Assembly: GCF_042432805.1 (NCBI RefSeq)
Contig: NZ_JBHLWO010000002.1
Span: 868,001 to 932,000 of the forward strand
Reading direction: 5' to 3'
Source of the DNA: Olivibacter oleidegradans
GTDB lineage: Bacteria > Bacteroidota > Bacteroidia > Sphingobacteriales > Sphingobacteriaceae
Length of the DNA: 64,000 nucleotides
The position numbers were made by a program, and so were the translations under genes. Of the stretch, positions 60,512-64,000 are shown piece by piece (the stretch's first letter is position 1; every line of letters begins with the position of its first letter). The notes beneath the pieces are model-generated. The model had not been told where the DNA came from and ran no database searches. It saw only the letters and a list, made by a program, of their open reading frames with translations.

Positions 60512-61816
60512 ATGTCAGCTAAAAATCTAAAATTTGATACTTTACAAGTCCATGCGGGACAAGAAGTAGACCCTGCTACTAATGCACGGGCGGTTCCTAT
60601 TTATCAAACGACTTCCTATGTCTTTAACAATTCTGAGCACGGTGCGAATTTATTCGCTTTAAAAGAGTTCGGGAATATATATACGCGAATCATGAATCCG
60701 ACAACGGATGTTTTTGAAAAGCGTATTGCGGCGCTTGAGGGAGGGGTAGCAGCGGTTGCGGTGGCCTCCGGACAGGCAGCACAATTTTTGGCCTTAACAA
60801 ATATTTTGGAAAGTGGTGAGAACTTTGTGACCGGTTCCAATTTATACGGCGGCACCTATAACCAATTTAAGGTGTCTCTCAAACGTTTGGGTATTGAGGC
60901 GCGTTTTGCAAAAAATGATGAGGCAGCCGCTATTGAAGCGCTTATTGACGATAAAACAAAGGCTATTTATATTGAAACAATCGGTAATCCAAGTTTCAAC
61001 ATCCCCGATTTTGAGGCGGTTGCCGCAGTGGCGCGAAAATTTGAGCTTCCGCTGATTGTTGATAACACCTTCGGTGCCGGAGGTTACCTATTTAAACCCC
61101 TGGAACATGGGGCACACGTGGTGGTCGAATCGGCAACAAAATGGATCGGTGGTCATGGAACTAGCATTGGTGGTGTAATCGTTGATGGTGGCAATTATGA
61201 TTGGGGCAATGGTAAATTTAAGCAGTTCAGCGAACCTTCCGAGGGATACCATGGCCTGGTATTTAAGGATGTGTTCGGTGTAAATGGGCCTTTTGGTAAT
61301 ATACAGTTTGCAATCCGCGCCCGTGTAGAAGGACTGCGGGATTTCGGTCCGGCCCTCTCCCCTTTTAATTCATTCTTATTGCTTCAGGGATTGGAAACGC
61401 TTTCGTTGCGTGTACAACGACATGTTGACAACGCACTAAGTGTAGCTAAATGGTTGGAGCAGCATCCCTTGGTCCAATCGGTTAATTATCCGGGTTTGGA
61501 ATCACATCCGGCGCATGCTCGTGCTAAGAAGTATCTACAGCATGGTTTTGGAGCAGTATTGTCTTTTGAACTGAAAGGCGAAAAGGAAAGTGCAACAGCT
61601 TTTGTGGATAGTTTGCAGTTAATCAGCCATTTAGCCAATGTGGGTGATACAAAGACGCTGATTATTCAGCCTTCGGCTACAACCCATCAACAACTTTCGG
61701 ATGAGGAACAACTGGCTGCCGGTGTTACGCCAACAGCCTTGCGCTTGGCCGTTGGTATTGAACATATAGATGATATAATAGCTGATTTACAGCAAGCTTT
61801 CGAGAAGATTAAATAG
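60512..61816 (+). CDS. metY: O-acetylhomoserine sulfhydrylase (PLP-dependent)
   Basis: The 434-residue protein begins MSAKNLKFDTLQVHAGQEVDP. It has a Cys/Met-metabolism PLP fold: YQTTSYVFNN, VASGQAAQFLAL, NLYGGTYNQF, YIETIGNPSFNIPDFEAV, IVDNTFGAGG and ESATKWIGGHGTSIGG with PLP-binding Lys K210. It makes homocysteine from O-acetylhomoserine and sulfide. The open frame continues upstream to 60374, but that part overlaps the leader hairpins and lacks homology, so 60512 was chosen. It is the first structural gene under the SAM riboswitch. Confidence 0.96.
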   Translation: MSAKNLKFDTLQVHAGQEVDPATNARAVPIYQTTSYVFNNSEHGANLFALKEFGNIYTRIMNPTTDVFEKRIAALEGGVAAVAVASGQAAQFLALTNILESGENFVTGSNLYGGTYNQFKVSLKRLGIEARFAKNDEAAAIEALIDDKTKAIYIETIGNPSFNIPDFEAVAAVARKFELPLIVDNTFGAGGYLFKPLEHGAHVVVESATKWIGGHGTSIGGVIVDGGNYDWGNGKFKQFSEPSEGYHGLVFKDVFGVNGPFGNIQFAIRARVEGLRDFGPALSPFNSFLLLQGLETLSLRVQRHVDNALSVAKWLEQHPLVQSVNYPGLESHPAHARAKKYLQHGFGAVLSFELKGEKESATAFVDSLQLISHLANVGDTKTLIIQPSATTHQQLSDEEQLAAGVTPTALRLAVGIEHIDDIIADLQQAFEKIK

Positions 61817-61850
61817 AAAAATTTAACAGCGCATTTGGCGCCTATTATAT

Positions 61851-62909
61851 ATGAGTATCCATAAATTCAATTATAATAAAACCTTCCGGCTTGAAAACGG
61901 GAAGCGATTGAAGGGTTTACAGATAGCCTACCATACCTATGGTCGATTAAATACACGTAAAGATAATGTGGTATGGGTTTGTCACGCGCTGACTGCAAAT
62001 TCGGATGTGTTCGACTGGTGGCCCGGTTTGTTTGGGGAAAGAGATTTGTTCAATCCGCAGGAACATTTTATTATTTGTGCTAATATTATCGGATCTCATT
62101 ATGGGACAACCAATCCGTTGACAACCAACCCAAGTACCGATCAACCTTATTATTTATCTTTTCCGCAGTTCTCCATTCGGGATCTGGTGGCGGCACATGA
62201 GCTTTTAGCGCAGCACCTGGGCATTGATAAGATTAAAGTACTAATTGGAGGCTCGTTGGGCGGGCAACAAGCCATGGAATGGGCTATTATCCATCCTGAT
62301 CGGATTGAGAATCTTGTCTTATTGGCTACGAATGCCCAACATTCGCCTTGGGGCGTTGCCTTCAATGAAAGCCAGCGGTTGGCGATCAGTGCCGACCGGA
62401 CCTTTTATGCGAATAAACCTAATGGCGGAGCGAAAGGTTTGAAAGTAGCTAGGAGTATCGCCTTACTTTCTTACAGGACTTACGAAACATACGGCGCCAC
62501 GCAACTGGAAAGCTCGGATGAGAAAATAGATGATTTCCGTGCCTCTTCCTACCAAAATTATCAGGGAGAGAAATTAGTGAAGCGCTTCAATGCCTACAGT
62601 TATTGGTTTCTGAGTAAGGCCATGGATGCCCACAACGTGGGAAGGGGTCGTGATGGCGCAGAGAAGGCTTTGCAGCATATCCGTGCAAAAACGTTGGTTA
62701 TTGGTATTACAAGCGATATATTATTTCCTTTGGATGAACAAAAGTATTTGGCCAAACATATTAGAAACGCCAAATTTGCGGCCATCAACTCCTTTTATGG
62801 ACATGACGGATTTTTGATCGAAACCAAGCAGATCAGTAAAGAAATCGCTGCTTTTTTGAAACAAAGTTATCCCAATCGTTTGGATAGAACCTTGCAACCA
62901 CTTATTTAA
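61851..62909 (+). CDS. metX: Homoserine O-acetyltransferase
   Basis: The 352-residue alpha/beta-hydrolase-fold enzyme shows VWVCHALTANSDVFDWWPGL, NIIGSHYGTTNP, LIGGSLGGQQAMEWA with nucleophile S135, and YGHDGFLIE with the catalytic His. It acetylates homoserine to give the substrate of MetY, encoded 34 bp upstream. Succinyl-transferring MetX variants exist, but pairing with metY of the acetylhomoserine type supports acetyl transfer. Confidence 0.94.
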   Translation: MSIHKFNYNKTFRLENGKRLKGLQIAYHTYGRLNTRKDNVVWVCHALTANSDVFDWWPGLFGERDLFNPQEHFIICANIIGSHYGTTNPLTTNPSTDQPYYLSFPQFSIRDLVAAHELLAQHLGIDKIKVLIGGSLGGQQAMEWAIIHPDRIENLVLLATNAQHSPWGVAFNESQRLAISADRTFYANKPNGGAKGLKVARSIALLSYRTYETYGATQLESSDEKIDDFRASSYQNYQGEKLVKRFNAYSYWFLSKAMDAHNVGRGRDGAEKALQHIRAKTLVIGITSDILFPLDEQKYLAKHIRNAKFAAINSFYGHDGFLIETKQISKEIAAFLKQSYPNRLDRTLQPLI

Positions 62910-62940
62910 TAATATATAGAGAAGAAGATCTAACAGAACA

Positions 62941-64000
62941 ATGAGTAAAAAGCTTACACTAGGATTGTTTGGCTTTGGCGTGGTAGGCCAAGGCTTATAC
63001 GATATCATTAAAACCAAAAAGCTAAACCTGGAAATCAAACGTTTTGCTATTAAAAACCCCGACAAAAAAAGAACACTACCCCTGGAATTATTTACTACCC
63101 AAGCAGATGAGCTATTGGATGACGTGGAGATCAATACCATTGTAGAGCTCATAGACGACGCCGATGCCGCTTTCCATATCGTATCGAAAGCCCTAAAGAA
63201 CGGCAAAAACGTCGTTTCAGCTAATAAAAAAATGATCGCCACACATTTGGAAGAGCTGGTAGATATTCAGCAGGCGTATGGAACGAGTCTTTTATATGAA
63301 GGGGCGGTATGTGGTAGTATTCCTATTATCCGTAACTTAGAGGAGTACTACGACAATGAGCTACTCCATTCCGTTTCCGGTATTTTTAATGGGTCGTCCA
63401 ATTACATATTGTCCAAGATCTTTAACGAGCATATGGACTATGACACCGCGTTAAAACAAGCACAGCATCTAGGTTTTGCTGAAACGGATCCCATCTTGGA
63501 CGTAGGTGGTTTTGATGCAAAATTTAAACTTGCTATTGTTGCTTCTCATGCGTACGGATTATATGTGAAACCGGAAGAAATTCTTAACATTGGTATCGAT
63601 CAATTATCCGATTACGACATTCGTTTTGCACGGGAGAAAAACTACAAAATTAAATTAGTGCCGACGGCTAAGGAAATTGGAAATGAAAAAGTAATACTCT
63701 ACGTAATCCCTAAGTTTGTGAATGAGAAAAGCATTCTTTATTCTGTAGAGAACGAATATAATGGTGTAGTGGTACAGGCTGCGTTTGCCGATCAACAGTT
63801 TTTCTATGGAAAAGGTGCCGGAGGGCATCCAACCGGTTCAGCTGTGCTGTCAGATATCGCCGCTTTACGGTATGACTACCGCTATGAATATAAAAAGCAC
63901 CTGGAAGCAACCCAGTTGAATCATAGTAATAACCATAAGATCACCGTATACCTACGGTATAATGATGAATCTATTTTGGAAAAGCTAAACTTTCTAAAGG
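62941..64000 (+). CDS. hom: Homoserine dehydrogenase (partial, C-terminus off the window)
   Basis: From the ATG at 62941 about 353 codons are present. An N-terminal NAD(P) fold LGLFGFGVVGQGLYDII is followed by VVSANKKMIATH, LLYEGAVCGSIPIIRNL, SGIFNGSSNYILSKIF and LGFAETDPILDVGGFDAKFKLAIVASHAYG, which are diagnostic. No aspartokinase domain precedes it, so it is the monofunctional type. It reduces aspartate semialdehyde to homoserine. Near the right edge the sequence enters a C-terminal, possibly ACT-type, region (NHKITVYLRY). It is the third gene of the metY-metX-hom unit. Confidence 0.94.
   Translation, partial: MSKKLTLGLFGFGVVGQGLYDIIKTKKLNLEIKRFAIKNPDKKRTLPLELFTTQADELLDDVEINTIVELIDDADAAFHIVSKALKNGKNVVSANKKMIATHLEELVDIQQAYGTSLLYEGAVCGSIPIIRNLEEYYDNELLHSVSGIFNGSSNYILSKIFNEHMDYDTALKQAQHLGFAETDPILDVGGFDAKFKLAIVASHAYGLYVKPEEILNIGIDQLSDYDIRFAREKNYKIKLVPTAKEIGNEKVILYVIPKFVNEKSILYSVENEYNGVVVQAAFADQQFFYGKGAGGHPTGSAVLSDIAALRYDYRYEYKKHLEATQLNHSNNHKITVYLRYNDESILEKLNFLK

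Overview
The window looks like a chromosomal segment from a Bacteroidota species, most likely family Sphingobacteriaceae. The evidence is the gene families (DUF6266, futalosine-pathway menaquinone genes, a TonB carrying the Bacteroidota N-terminal motif, a circularly permuted ATP-grasp/alpha-E/transglutaminase operon, tandem GH29 fucosidases, cysteine-type KdsA), the near absence of Shine-Dalgarno sequences, and promoters of the Bacteroidota type (TTTG, 17-20 nt, TAnnTTTG). I cannot name a genus from sequence alone. No insertion sequence, prophage, CRISPR array, tRNA or rRNA operon was seen. Most genes are ordinary housekeeping or metabolic genes.

Layout. 1-6.1 kb: end of a secreted propeller protein, a SelW/Rdx protein, then an envelope cluster of a GH73 glucosaminidase, an SGNH hydrolase, an MBOAT acyltransferase and a second SGNH hydrolase facing it. 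6.3-9.1 kb: TonB, DUF1684 and an alpha/beta hydrolase. 9.1-16.6 kb (minus strand): Sua5, AsnS, SucC, an HD hydrolase, an isolated nuoC-nuoD pair and PdxH. 16.9-22.3 kb: YqgE, an NtrC-type regulator, the RNase P RNA gene, a SCO/cytochrome c/lipoprotein group, an AlbA_2 protein and a DUF4442 protein. 22.6-32.2 kb: an MFS carrier and a complete heavy-metal efflux locus (RND pump, PII-like DUF190 protein, adaptor, TolC-type channel, sensor kinase, response regulator). 33-40 kb: DUF6266, HemF, GyrA and two TPR proteins. 40-44.4 kb: KdsD, RecQ and KdsA (Kdo synthesis and recombination). 44.4-47.7 kb: the ATP-grasp/alpha-E/transglutaminase operon. 48.3-56.1 kb: a small conserved protein, a sirtuin, a DUF6580 membrane protein, two GH29 fucosidases, an AI-2E family permease and an aldo/keto reductase. 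56.3-59.1 kb: MqnA, a histidine phosphatase and MqnE. 59.4-64 kb: a GNAT protein, then a SAM-I riboswitch controlling metY-metX-hom.

The most interesting observation is in the metY leader. A 49-codon reading frame ending in CSCMYMCCC starts inside the 3' strand of the riboswitch P1 helix. It stops at the foot of a hairpin that belongs to a set of mutually exclusive A/U-rich stems. This suggests a two-input control, with SAM through the aptamer and cysteine/methionine supply through translation of the small frame. The second notable feature is a mosaic of short degenerate word-repeat families that fills most intergenic gaps. The GH73/SGNH/MBOAT cluster is a plausible but uncharacterised envelope-glycan acylation system.
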